Shown: positions 45,654 to 56,362, counted from the first letter of the stretch. The stretch: DNA of 64,000 nucleotides from DAOVXM01 sp963746255 (GCA_963746255.1 CAVVAJ010000009.1:1054001-1118000), one strand, 5' to 3'. Notes: generated from the letters alone by a model not told the origin. Translations and numbers: made by a program.

Positions 45654-45839
45654 ACATTTCGCTCCCATGTCCATACCATAATATCAGCAATCATATCCAT
45701 TAGACGAGATCCCGCGCATATAAGTTCCCGTTTGAGGGGATATTTCGCTTTAAACCCGTGACTCAAGATAAAGAAACCCATCCCTACCCACGCGATCTGT
45801 CACTAAATCGTTAGAATGATATACAATGGCCAATTAATG

Positions 45840-45869
45840 TTGACAAATTCCTCCCGCGACCGTATCCAT
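45840..45869 (+). promoter_or_regulatory. Candidate sigma-70 promoter for a small RNA
   Basis: TTGACA (45840-45845), a 17-base spacer, then TATCCA. The -35 is perfect and the -10 weak. No protein gene lies downstream before the strong terminator at 45977. Confidence 0.4.
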
Positions 45870-45874
45870 TCCTG

Positions 45875-46014
45875 CAAATCAGCGTCTCATACTATGTAAA
45901 GGTAATCTCTACCTGAGCGCTATTGGATAGCCTCGCAAAGAGAATGGTTTTAAACACGGGGGGGGCAGATGTGTCAAGACAACCTGCCAGTGGGGCGCTG
46001 GCAGGTTGTCTGTT
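45875..46014 (+). ncRNA. Candidate small RNA
   Basis: About 140 bases between the promoter-like element and a strong terminator, without an open frame. Two internal hairpins are visible: AGGTA-ATCTC-TACCT and GAGCGCTAT-TGG-ATAGCCTC. No known RNA family is recognised. Confidence 0.4.
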
Positions 46015-46020
46015 TTATTT
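45977..46020 (+). terminator. Strong rho-independent terminator
   Basis: A perfect 14-bp stem, AGACAACCTGCCAG (45977-45990) with CTGGCAGGTTGTCT (45998-46011), followed by GTTTTATTT. The T-tract is on the + strand, so it ends a rightward transcript; no rightward protein gene precedes it. Confidence 0.85.
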
Positions 46021-46362
46021 AAGTCTCCACATACTCTATAGAAATTTTTAAGCTTTTTTACGCGGAAAAACCTTGCGGATTTGTTAGGCTGCATATACAA
46101 TAAGAGTACGCCCAAGTGTTCGAGGGGGAAAGTGTAAATTTATAACCAGTGCTCTTGCGCTCATGCCTATTTGTATCTTTGGGCAATAGCGCAGGTCGCG
46201 TTTATCCTGCTTACCAAAGGAGGTGGGTGTTTCTGATCAAGTGGAACACGGCGGCACGGGTATTTCTCATAGAAACCATTATTGGTATTCATCCGAATTG
46301 AGGATCTCAAGTGATCTTCAAAGTCACTTTTGTATATTAACAAATACGAGGAGAGTAGTCTA
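46021..46362. other. Leader region of the LTD/nuclease gene
   Basis: 342 bases without a gene. A hairpin with an internal loop, TGCGCT..TGCC / GGCA..AGCGCA (46156-46193), and a perfect AAAGGAGGTG (46217-46226) not used by a long frame. No riboswitch family recognised. Confidence 0.45.
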
Positions 46363-49300
46363 ATGAAGATTAAGGAATTCAGTTATCGTACAGCATCCGG
46401 CATGATCATTTTGGCATTACTGTTGACAGCATTTCCGTTGGGATTATTCCAAGTTCATGCAGCAAATCCCGATGATATTGTCATCAACGAGATCATACAA
46501 AACCCAGCGGCGATTGCTGACGCCGCTGGCGAATGGTTCGAACTATACAATCCTACTGATAGCGAATCGACATCGACGGCTGGACGATTAGTGATGCTGG
46601 TATTGATAGTCATGTAATTTCGAATGGCGGTCCCCTCATCATTGGTCGCATATGGTTTTTTGGTCCTGGGAAATAATGGGGACAGTGCTACCAATGGCGG
46701 TGTCAATATTGCATTATGTCTATCCTTCGAACTGGTACTTGGCTAATGGTGACGATGAGGTAATCTTGCTTGACACAAGCCTTACAGAAATAGACCGGGT
46801 CGAGTATGATGGTGGTACTCAGTTGCCCGATCCCACCGGAGCTTCGATGTCCTTGATCGACCCCGCCTTGGACAACAACGTCGGAGCGAATTGGTGCACC
46901 GCCAGTACACCGTTTGGCGCTGGCGACCTGGGCACGCCGGGAGCGGGTAACGATTGCGCTGCACCTGTTGTCGAGGTGGTGATCAACGAGATCATCCAGA
47001 ACCCGGATGCCGTATCTGATTCAGCTGGCGAGTGGTTCGAGCTATACAATCCGACTGACAGCGACATCGACATCGATGGCTGGACGATCAGTGGACGATG
47101 GTATTGATAGCCATGTAATTTCGACAATGGCGGTCCGCTGGTCATTGCCGCTGGTGGGTATTTGGTCCTGGGAAATAATGCGGACAGTGCTACCAATGGC
47201 GGTGTCAACGTTGATTATGTCTATCCTTCGAACTGGTACTTGGCTAATGGTGACGATGAGGTAGTCTTGCTTGACAGCAGCCTTGACTGAGATCGACCGG
47301 GTCGAGTATGATGGTGGTACTCAGTTCCCCGATCCCACCGGCGCTTCGATGTCCTTGATCGATCCCGCGTTGGACAACAACGTCGGAGCGAATTGGTGCA
47401 CCGCCAGACACCTTTTGGCGAGGGCGACCTCGGCACGCCCGGGAACGGGTAACGACTGCGTCTGCACCTGTTGTTGAGGTGGTGATCAACGAGATCATCC
47501 AGAACCCGGATGCCGTCTCTGATTCAGCTGGCGAATGGTTCGAGCTATACAACCCGACTGGCAGCGACATCGACATCAATGGCTGGACGATCAGGGACGA
47601 TGGTATTGACAGCCATGTAATCGTCAATGGCGGTCCACTGGTCATTCTCGCTGGTGGGTATCTGGTACTGGGGAATAATGCGGACAGTGCTACCAATGGC
47701 GGTGTCAACATTGATTATGCCTATCCTTCGAACTGGTACCTTGGCTAACGGTGATGACGAGGTAGTCTTGCTTGACACAAGCTCTGACTGAGATCGACCG
47801 GGTCGAGTATGATGGTGGACCAGTTCCCCGACCCGACAGGCGCTTCGATGTCGCTGATCGATCCGGCGCTCGACAACAACGTAGGCGGCAATTGGTGCAC
47901 GTCGACAACGCCCTTTGGCGATGGAGATCTGGGCACGCCCGGTTCGCAGAACACCTGTGAGTCTCCAGGAGGGTTGCGGCGATCCCTTCACGCCCATCTA
48001 TACCATCCAGGGTAGCGGCCTGACCAGTCCCGTTGGATGGCACCGAGGTGGCCACGGAAGGCATCGTGGTCGGCGACTTTCAGAACAACGGCGTACCTGA
48101 CAACGGTGACTTGAACGGCTTCCACATCCAGGACTCGACTGGGGATGGTGATCCTGCCACCTCGGATGGCATCTTCGTCTACGCCCCGGGCGCCACTGAT
48201 GTCAGCGTGGGCGATGCTGTGCGCGTGCGCGGCGCCGTGTCCGAGTACAACGGTCTGACCGAGGTCACCAGTGAGCCAGTTGTGGTCGTGCTCCACCGGC
48301 AATAGCGTCGCTCCGACCGCGTTGTCGCTGCCGGTCACGATCATCGACGACTTGGAGGCTTACGAAGGCATGCTGGTTACCTTCCCGCAGGCGCTCGTAC
48401 ATCTCCGAGTACTTTAACTTTGACCGCTACGGCGAGATCGTCCTGACCGCAGAGCGCCAGAACCAACCCACCGCGGTTGTCGAGCCCGGTCCCGATGCGA
48501 TAGCTCTCGCACAGGAGAACCTGCTCGGCCGCATCACGCTCGACGACGGTCGCACGGCGTCAGAACCCCGATCCGGCCATTCACCCCAACGGCAGCGTCT
48601 TTGACCTGACCAACCTGTTCCGCGGCGGCGACACGGTTACGAACGTGACCGGCGTGATGGACTATGGCTTCGGTCTGTACCGCATCCAGCCGACCCAGGG
48701 TGCGGATTATACCTCTGCCAACCCCCGCACCGCCGCTGCCGGATGGTGTAGGCGAAAGCAACGTGAAGGTGGCCTCCTTCAACGTGCTCAACTACTTTAC
48801 GACCATCGACACGGGCGACTGGATCTGTGGCCCGTCGGGGGATCAGGAATGCCGCGGCGCTGACACCGAGGAGGAGTTCGACCGCCAGAAGGCCAAGATC
48901 GTCGCCGCCCTGGCTGCGATAGACGCCGATGTGGTCGGCCTGATCGAGATCGAAAACCATCCCGGCGATGTGCCCACGGCCGACCTGGTAGCTGGGCTCA
49001 ACGATGCGCTGGGCGCGGGAGCCTACGACTACATCGCCACCGGCGCCATCGGCACCGACGCCATCCGGCAGGCTTTATCTACAAACCGGGACACGGTGAT
49101 CGCCTGGTGGGCGACCTATGCCATCCTCGATTCCAGCGTGGACCCCCGCTTCCTGGACGACTACAACCGGCCTGCCCTAGCCCAGACCTTCATGGACAAT
49201 ACCAACGGCGGCATCTTCACCGTGGCTGTCAACCACCTGAAGTCCAAGGGCTCGGACTGCAACGCCATCGGCGATCTAGACACTGGCGACGGTTCTGGCA

Positions 49301-50177
49301 ACTGCAACCTGACGCGCACGCTGGCAGCCAAAGCCCTGGTCGACTGGCTGGCGACCGATCCCGACCGGCAGCGGCGACGGTGACTTCCTGATCATCGGCG
49401 ACCTGAACTCGTATGACAAGGAAGATCCTATTGACGCTATCCTGGCCGGGGCCGATGATGTCTTGGAGACAGGTGACGATTACGCCGACCTGCTCCTCCA
49501 ATGGATCGGTGAGGATGCCTACTCCTACGTCTTTGACGGCGCAGTTGGGCTACCTCGATCATGCCCTGGCTAGCGCCGGTCTGGTGGACGAGATCACCGG
49601 CGTAACCGTCTGGCACATCAACGCCGACGAGCCCGACCTGATCGACTATGACATGAGCTTCAAGTTGGATGCGCAGGACGCGCTCTATGCGCCCGACGCC
49701 TACCGCTCTTCGGATCACGATCCGATTATCGCAGGTTTGGACGTGTGTGATGAGATTGCTCCGACCATAGTGATTACTCTCAATAAGGATAGACTCTGGC
49801 CGGTGAATCACAAGTACGTGAAAGTGCGAGGCTGACGGTCATTGCTGCCGATAACTTTGATCCCAATCCTACCGTGACCCTCGTATCGGTGACGTCCAAC
49901 GAGCCAGACGATGGCCTGGGCGACGGCGACACGCCGGACGACATCGTGATCGTGGACGACTTTACCTTCAAGCTGCGTGCGGAGCGCTGCGGGTGGCGAG
50001 GAGGATCGCATCTACACGATCACCTACCAGGTGACCGATGCTTGTGGGAACAGCACGATTGCCAGCGCCGTGGTGACCGTACCGCATGATATGTCGACTT
50101 CGTCAAGCGATTCCCTGTTGTTAACAGGTGCCTTCGTGGCGAATAATCGTCTGTTCCTGCCAAGTATCACACGCTAA
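46363..50177 (+). pseudogene. LTD-domain / ExeM-like extracellular endonuclease, many frameshifts
   Basis: From ATG at 46363 (GAGGAG upstream), a signal peptide (MIILALLLTAFPLGLF) leads into lamin-tail domains: three tandem copies starting near 46475, 46970 and 47475, each with VINEIIQNP and GEWFELYNP. After 47960 come an OB-like segment (DGTEVATEGIVVGDFQNNG) and an endonuclease/exonuclease/phosphatase domain (VKVASFNVLNYF, GLIEIENHPGD, HLKSKGSD, IIGDLNSYD, SSDHDPI), as in the ExeM/NucH nucleases that digest extracellular DNA. It ends NRLFLPSITR, the shared C-terminal motif. More than ten frame changes occur (for example near 46590, 47100, 47285, 47415, 47785, 48287, 48398, 48560, 48740, 49372, 49545, 49830), mostly fitting one extra base. 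Confidence 0.8.
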
Positions 50178-50191
50178 GTTTCACTGCGGAT

Positions 50192-50277
50192 GAAACCACC
50201 TGCAACAACGTGGTTTCTCACAGCAAGTGATAGGATAGATTCAATTAGACGGGTCAGAGAAATCTGATCCGTCTAAT
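50192..50277 (+). terminator. Two hairpins downstream of the nuclease gene
   Basis: GAAACCAC/GTGGTTTC (50192-50217) and a 15-bp stem, ATTAGACGGGTCAGA with TCTGATCCGTCTAAT (50244-50277), closed by a GAAA loop. Neither has a long T-tract, but the second is strong enough to stop transcription in either direction. Confidence 0.55.
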
Positions 50278-50409
50278 ACTATTAAGCTGCCAGCCACGGG
50301 GAGTTTTCCCCCGGAGATGGGGTAAGCTTTGTTATAATCACGCCGATAGACGAGCTGTATTTCCATTTCGTTATTCACGTATGCTATTCGTTTCCAACTA
50401 GAACTTTAA

Positions 50410-53001
50410 ATGATCCCCATCCAACTGACAGTACAAGGGTTCCTGTCCTACCGCGAGCCGGTTGAGCTGGACTTCACCAACTTCGAACTGGCCTGTATCT
50501 CGGGTCCTAACGGTGCCGGCAAGTCTTCCCTGCTGGACGCCATCACCTGGGCGCTGTTTGGGCAGGCTCGCCGCCGTGATGACGCCTTGATCAACAACCA
50601 GTCGGAGGCTGCCGAAGTACGCCTGACCTTCAGCTATGAAGGTAATATCTACCGCGTGCTGCGCACCAACCCGCGCGGCAAGACTACCCTGCTGGAATTT
50701 CACATCCTGCAGGAGCGGCCCGAAGAGGTAGCGGATATATTGTTAGGCGAGGGCATCTGGAAACCGCTCACCGAACGCACCCTGCGCGAGACTTAAGCGC
50801 GCATCGAACAGACCTTACGCTTGGATTACGATACTTTCGTCAACGCGTCCTTCTTCCTGCAGGGTAAAGCCGACCAGTTCACCCAACAGCGAGCCGGCGA
50901 TCGCAAGCGCATCTTGAGCAGCATCCTCGGCCTGGAGGTCTGGGAGACATACCGGCAGCGCACCGTTGAACGCCGCAAAAAGATCGAGCAGGAGCTGGCA
51001 CGCCTGGACGGCCAGCTGCAAGAGATCAACGAAGAATTGGCCGAGGAAGGTACCCGCATAGCGCGACTGCGTGAGCTGCAAGATGACCTCGAACGAGTAG
51101 CCCAATTACGTACTGTGCAGGAAGCCCAACTCATCAACATTCGCGCCCTGCACAACACAATCAACTCTCAGCGCCAGATGGCAGCCGCGCTTGCCCGGCA
51201 GGTCAGCGCGCAGGCGAAAAACCGGCAGGATTTGCTGGATAGGACAGCAGCCCGCCAAGCAGAGCGCGATTCGTATGCCGCGCTGATCACCCGTTCAGGT
51301 GAGATACAAACTGCGTACGAATCCTGGCAAGCCAGCTTGCACGAGCTTGAGAAGTGGGAAGCGATCGCGGAAAAGTTCAAGGAAAGTGAAAAACGCCGCC
51401 AGGCACCTCTGGATGTCATCCATACCGCAGAGGCTCGTTTGCGCCAGGAGCAAGAGACACTGATGAAGCAAGCTCTGACTCTGGCAGAACAGCACGAGGC
51501 CCGCAGTACAGCACAAGAACAGCTGGCTGAAATTGAATCAGACCTCCAGGATATTGAAGCGCAGCTCGCCCGCCGGACCGAGCTCGACCAGTTGCTGCAG
51601 ACCGCCCGAACCAGACAGGCGGAAGCCCAAGCCGAGAATCCGCGCCTGAAGCATGAGATGACCGAGCTAAAAGAGCGCATCAACCAGATTTCAGCCGTCG
51701 AAGGCGCTCTCTGCCCAATCTGCGGACAGGGACTGACCCAAACCGATCGCGAGCGTATGATCGCCGAATTAACTGAACAAGGGCAGGATTTGGGCGACCG
51801 GTATCGCGAAAACCAAAAGCTGCTGGAGGATAGTGCGCAAAAGTTAAAAGAGCTTGAAAGAGAAATCCAGGCGCTCTCCCAGGCTGATGCAGCCTTGCGC
51901 AGACAAACCCAGCTTGTGGCGCAGTTAAATGCCCAGATCGATCAGGTGAATTCTAACCAGGCTGAATGGGAGCAGGTTGGGGTACCCCGTTTGGCGGAGA
52001 TTGACCTGCAGTTAGAGGGTGGGACCTATGCAGCGGAGGCGCGCAGCGCGCTAGCCGAGATCGACCAGGAGCTAAAAGCGATCGGTTATGATGCTGCCAA
52101 GCACGATGAAATCCGGCGTACAGAGCTCAGCCAACGCAGTGCGGGTGCGGAACTGCATGACCTCGAAAAAGCCCAGGCTGCGCTGGCGCCGCTGGAACGC
52201 GAACTGGACGAGATGCAGGCGCAGATAGAAGCCCTGGAGGACTCCCTCGGTGATTTGGAATCCGAGCACGACCAAGCCGCAGCCGAATTGGCTGCCTCCG
52301 AAGCCCAGCTTCCGGACCTGCAAACTGCTGAACGTGAGCTGCTAACGCTTCAGGAGCAGGAAAATAAGCTGCGAATGGGTGTGGGTGCCGCCCAGCAAAA
52401 TGTGAATATTTTGGTTGGCTTGAAAACCCGCCGCCAATCACTGGAAATTGAACGAGCAGCGCTGGCTTTACGGATCGGCCAACACCAACAGCTCGAACGG
52501 GCTTTCGGAAGGGATGGTGTACCCGCGCTGTTAATCGAACAGGCACTACCGGAAATTGAAGCCAAAGCCAATGATATCCTCGGGCGGCTGAGCGAGGGCA
52601 GCATGGCGGTGCGCTTTATCACCCAAGCGGCCTATAAAGATACACGGCGTGATGACCTGCGCGAGACGCTTGATATCCAGATCAGCGATAGTGCCGGAAC
52701 GCGCGCCTATGAGATGTATTCGGGGGGTGAAGCATTTCGCGTAAATTTCGCCATTCGCTTATCCTTGGCAGAGGTCTTAGCCCAGAGAGCCGGGGCACGT
52801 TTGCAAACCTTAGTCATCGACGAGGGTTTCGGCAGCCAGGATGCCCTTGGCCGCCAGCGCTTGATCGAAGCGATCAATCTCATCAGCCCCGATTTCGCCA
52901 AAATATTGGTGATCACCCATATCGACGAGCTCAAAGATGCTTTCCCCACCCGCATCGAGGTCGAGAAAACCGCCCGCGGCAGCACATTCCGGCTGGTCTA
53001 A
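50410..53001 (+). CDS. sbcC: SbcC-type exonuclease ATPase, interrupted by an in-frame stop
   Basis: One frame throughout: Walker A GPNGAGKSSLLDAI at about residue 35, then TAA at 50794-50796, then ARIEQTLRLDYDTFVNASFF and the rest. A CAA-to-TAA change would explain the stop. Two long coiled coils flank the zinc hook CPICGQ, and the C-terminal half has MYSGGEAFRVNFAIRLSL (signature) and LVIDEGFGSQD (Walker B). SbcC is the SMC-like ATPase partner of SbcD. The part after the stop could be re-initiated at an internal TTG (50821) but would lack Walker A, so the gene as read is inactive. Confidence 0.9.
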
Positions 53002-53036
53002 CAGCACCAGCATTTTTCGCTGATTTTTGTAGAATA

Positions 53037-53570
53037 TTATTCAGACAGCTGGCGCTGCAGGGCGGCGATGGCGCGGAACTGCAATGCCTTCACCGCCGTG
53101 ACCGATTTCCCCATGATATCGGCAGTCTCTTGAAGCGAATGTTCTCCCGAGAACCGCAGCGCGAGCACATGCTGCTGCTCAGGGGTAAGCTCCAATATCG
53201 CCTGGCGGACACGCCCCTGTTTGCTGGCTTTGTCGAACTCGCCTTCAGGGTCATCATCAGTGATCAATACGATCTCATCAACGCTGATCGGGTCAATCTT
53301 CTGCGCATAGCTCTGGCGCAGGTGGTCATTGACCAGGTTTGAGGCGGTGCCAAAAAGCCAGCCGCGCAGTTTATGGTTTGGCCCGCGGCCTTTATCCAGC
53401 GCATCCAACAACCTCAGGAATACTTCCGCAGTGATATCCTCGCATACCTGTACATCATCCAGACGGAACCGAACATAGCGGTACAGTTCTGGATAATAGG
53501 TGTTATGGATTTGTACCAGGGCATCCGCTTCTAAGGTCCGGGCCCGTACTAATAGATCATCAGAGGTCAT
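53037..53570 (-). CDS. ECF-type RNA polymerase sigma factor
   Basis: 177 residues from ATG at 53570 (a GTG four codons earlier is possible). Region 2 (YYPELYRYVRFRLDDVQVCE DITAEVFLRLLDAL) and region 4 (ILELTPEQQHVLALRFSGEH SLQETADIMGKSVTAVKALQ) are typical of sigma-70 family ECF factors, with the linker of region 3 missing. No anti-sigma gene is next to it. It faces away from the cytochrome gene 300 bases to the right, which it might control. Confidence 0.9.
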   Translation of the reverse strand: MTSDDLLVRARTLEADALVQIHNTYYPELYRYVRFRLDDVQVCEDITAEVFLRLLDALDKGRGPNHKLRGWLFGTASNLVNDHLRQSYAQKIDPISVDEIVLITDDDPEGEFDKASKQGRVRQAILELTPEQQHVLALRFSGEHSLQETADIMGKSVTAVKALQFRAIAALQRQLSE

Positions 53571-53874
53571 AATACTTATCACAGCTCGTGTTCGGTCTTC
53601 GTTATGGGAGAAACTTTCCCTTTTTGCTCCGTAATAATCATACTATTGTAGGGAAATATATGGAATTTGTCCATAACCAGATCTATATTTTGCTATAACT
53701 ATTACATAATTGTTAACTACACATGACTGAGGTGTTCCAATAGAATTGCTGACGTAACAAAAGTGCTATACATCTAACTAACGATATGCTATTATTTTCA
53801 TGAGGTTATCCTAGAAATGGCAAACTCCTGATCACGTTCGCCGTTTCCTGTGCAAGAGTCTGAGGAGAAGTGCA

Positions 53875-55152
53875 ATGGCTGAATCAAACAAATCATCTTG
53901 GCTGCCGCGCGCCTTGATCTATGGCTTGGTGGCAGTGGTCGTCGTTCTAGGCGCAGCTCTGATCATTATGGCGATTAGCAACGCCGGCGTACCTGCAGCC
54001 GAAGAAGAGGTGAACGCACTAGCAAACAGCAATGATGAGTGCGTCGTATGCCATGAACGGACATCGCCCGGAATCATCCAACAGTATGGTCATTCAACCA
54101 TGGCGGCAGCTGGTGTCGCCTGTCAGGACTGCCACGAGGTAAACCAAGGCTATCCGGGATCTGTCGAACATGAAAATACTTACGTTCTACGCTCCCCCAC
54201 TACCGCTATGTGCGCAAAATGTCACCAGGCCGAAGTAGCCCAGTTCAACCAAAGCCGGCACAGCTTACCGGCCTATGTTGCCTATGCGGGTACCGAGGAT
54301 CTGTCACTTGAGCATCTCGCGATGTACGAAGCAATACCCGAGGGCGGCTACGCACCGGATAAATCGCGCAACGCGATCGCTGAATTGGAAGGACCCGAAC
54401 TACGCAAGTTTACCTGCGAGGCCTGTCACAATGTTGGACTGCCAGCCGCCGATGACTCGGTCGGTCAATGCCAGAAATGCCACCTGCGGCACACCTTCAG
54501 CCTGGAGCAGGTGCGTAAACCGGAGACCTGTAATGCCTGCCACATCGGTCCTGACCATCCCCAATGGGAGATCTACCAAGAATCACCCCACGGCATATCC
54601 TACCTAACGATGGGACATGAATGGAACTGGGAGGTAGAACCTGGTACGCTGAGCGTAGAGGACTTTCCTGCTCCAACCTGCTCCATCTGTCATTTGAGCG
54701 GATTCGGGACCGTTGGCACCACTCATGATGTCGGCGATCGCTTGACCTGGTTCCTCTTTTCACCGATCAGCACCCGCCGCCCAGCCTGGCAGGACAACAA
54801 GGTACGCATGCAGGGTGTTTGCCTTGAGTGCCACAACCAAAACTTCCTGGATGAATTTTATACTTCAGCAGACTTGGCAACGGAGCGGGTAAATGAATGG
54901 GTGGTAGAAAGCGACGAGCTCATGGCTCCGCTAAAGGAGCAGGGCTTGCTGACAGCAGAACCTTTTGACGAGCCAATTGATTTCACTTATTTCAATCTGT
55001 GGCACCACTGGGGGCGGACTGCGAAATTCGGCGTCTGGATGCAAGGCCCCGATTATTCGCAGTGGCATGGCGCCTATGAAGTGCTCCATGATCTAGCAGA
55101 GCTGCAGGAGATGGTCACCGATAAGCTACATGAAGCTGGGCTGGGTGAGTGA
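53875..55152 (+). CDS. Octaheme cytochrome c, hydroxylamine oxidoreductase (HAO) family, membrane anchored
   Basis: 425 residues with a membrane anchor (about 12-33) and eight CxxCH motifs: CVVCH (~55), CQDCH (~82), CAKCH (~112), CEACH (~181), CQKCH (~199), CNACH (~219), CSICH (~269) and CLECH (~316). The segment CQKCHLRHTFSLEQVRKPET and GPDHPQWEIYQESPHG are hallmarks of the HAO family. Members oxidise hydroxylamine or, without the Tyr cross-link, reduce nitrite or hydroxylamine; which applies here cannot be decided. The stop overlaps the next start by GTGA, so it is translated with a polytopic membrane protein. Confidence 0.9.
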   Translation: MAESNKSSWLPRALIYGLVAVVVVLGAALIIMAISNAGVPAAEEEVNALANSNDECVVCHERTSPGIIQQYGHSTMAAAGVACQDCHEVNQGYPGSVEHENTYVLRSPTTAMCAKCHQAEVAQFNQSRHSLPAYVAYAGTEDLSLEHLAMYEAIPEGGYAPDKSRNAIAELEGPELRKFTCEACHNVGLPAADDSVGQCQKCHLRHTFSLEQVRKPETCNACHIGPDHPQWEIYQESPHGISYLTMGHEWNWEVEPGTLSVEDFPAPTCSICHLSGFGTVGTTHDVGDRLTWFLFSPISTRRPAWQDNKVRMQGVCLECHNQNFLDEFYTSADLATERVNEWVVESDELMAPLKEQGLLTAEPFDEPIDFTYFNLWHHWGRTAKFGVWMQGPDYSQWHGAYEVLHDLAELQEMVTDKLHEAGLGE

Positions 55153-56078
55153 CGGTGTACCACCTGGCAACGCTTTTCCCGGCTGTCAAGCGCTATCGCC
55201 TGCCCCTCTCGCGCGCCCAGCTGATGCTGATCATGCTGGCGCTGAACGAGCTGCTGTTGGGTGTTGAGACATTCATCGCCCATCTCATCAGCGGAACCAT
55301 CGTCCCCTATGAATGGATCCCGATACTATTTGGTCCCACAGCGGCGATACTTTTGGTAATTGCTGGATTGATCGCTCAACGGCAACGGGGGACGGCAAAT
55401 GTCATCGCGACCGTCGTCTTCCTGACCAGCATAGCGGTCGGTGTGCTGGGAGCCTATTTCCACTTTATCCGGGCGATTCGCCCCTTTGCGCTTCCAGGAG
55501 AGAGATTCTCGGTACCCCTATTGGTCTGGGCACCGCCAATTCTGGGCCCCTTAACATTTTCCTTGGTGGGTTTACTCGGGATCAGCTCGGTATGGATAGA
55601 AGATCCTCCAGACAGCGGCAACTTACGGATCCTACGCGGTAAGCGCATCCAGCTGCCTTTAAGTGCAACCAGAGCCCTGTTCTTCATTGTCGGTCTGGCC
55701 AGCTTGGCCACCGTGATCAGCAGCGTTCTAGACCATGCCCGCACTGACTTTTCCAATCCTTGGTTGTGGATACCAACTAGTGTAGGGGTATTTGCTACTG
55801 TTGTGGCGGTAGTTTTAGGATTTATCGAGAAACCAGCGCGTGGCGACCTCTTCACTTACTTCGCCGCAATGAGCCTGATGCTGTTGGTTGGCGTGATTGG
55901 GTTTTATCTACACATCAGCGAAGACTTGACCAGTAAAGGCACCCTGCTGGTAGAACGTTTGCTCCGCGGTGCGCCACCTTTAGCCCCCCTGCTGTTTACA
56001 AACATCGGGGCGTTAGGGCTGATCGTGCTGCTCGACCCCGATGAGTTGAAGTACATGAAGAAAGATACGGCGAGCTAA
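55149..56078 (+). CDS. Polytopic membrane partner of the HAO-type cytochrome
   Basis: 309 residues from GTG at 55149 (a second GTG lies two codons on). Eight or so hydrophobic segments; family not recognised. Conserved-looking polar residues lie in or near membrane helices (AYFHFIRAIRPF, YLHISEDL), which could bind haem or quinone. The four-base overlap with the cytochrome gene suggests it carries electrons between the quinone pool and the octaheme protein. Confidence 0.7.
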   Translation: MTVYHLATLFPAVKRYRLPLSRAQLMLIMLALNELLLGVETFIAHLISGTIVPYEWIPILFGPTAAILLVIAGLIAQRQRGTANVIATVVFLTSIAVGVLGAYFHFIRAIRPFALPGERFSVPLLVWAPPILGPLTFSLVGLLGISSVWIEDPPDSGNLRILRGKRIQLPLSATRALFFIVGLASLATVISSVLDHARTDFSNPWLWIPTSVGVFATVVAVVLGFIEKPARGDLFTYFAAMSLMLLVGVIGFYLHISEDLTSKGTLLVERLLRGAPPLAPLLFTNIGALGLIVLLDPDELKYMKKDTAS

Positions 56079-56082
56079 AACA

Positions 56083-56119
56083 TGTGAGGTTCTGTTGAGA
56101 AAGTCAAGCAGAACCTCAC
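56083..56119. terminator. Bidirectional terminator-like hairpin
   Basis: GTGAGGTTCTG and CAGAACCTCAC form an 11-bp stem with a 14-base loop between the cytochrome operon and the convergent small gene; TTTTAG follows on the minus strand. Confidence 0.6.
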
Positions 56120-56155
56120 TGATAATCATCAGGCAAGTAAAGTACAGACGCAGAT

Positions 56156-56362
56156 TTATAGCTGCGAATTTTCCATCCACTTATCTAAAACGCGTTGGTC
56201 AACAATTTTTATCATGCGGCGTTGTACTTCTATTGCACCACTGCGTTCTTGCTCCCGGAGTGATCGGACTGTGAGTTGATCCGGGGTAATCCGCAGTGAT
56301 GAATTGCCGCTCAACCGCTCTTCCGGCAGTTGGTTAATCAAGCGGGCCAGGCGGTTGGTCAC
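56156..56362 (-). CDS. Small hypothetical protein
   Basis: 68 residues from GTG at 56362. Highly charged and helical (QLTVRSLREQERSGAIEVQR); no family recognised. Support is indirect: a bidirectional hairpin separates it from the convergent gene and it does not overlap the ppk coding region if ppk starts at 56483. No good ribosome site. Confidence 0.4.
   Translation of the reverse strand: MTNRLARLINQLPEERLSGNSSLRITPDQLTVRSLREQERSGAIEVQRRMIKIVDQRVLDKWMENSQL

Noticed and set aside
46226..46300. 24-codon frame behind AAAGGAGGTG
   Set aside because: Start would be GTG only three bases after the ribosome site, and the peptide has no recognisable property; too weak to annotate.
51168..51683. 171-residue minus-strand frame within sbcC
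   Set aside because: Shadow of the coiled coil; composed almost only of Ser, Arg, Cys and Ala as expected from antisense of helical coding sequence.
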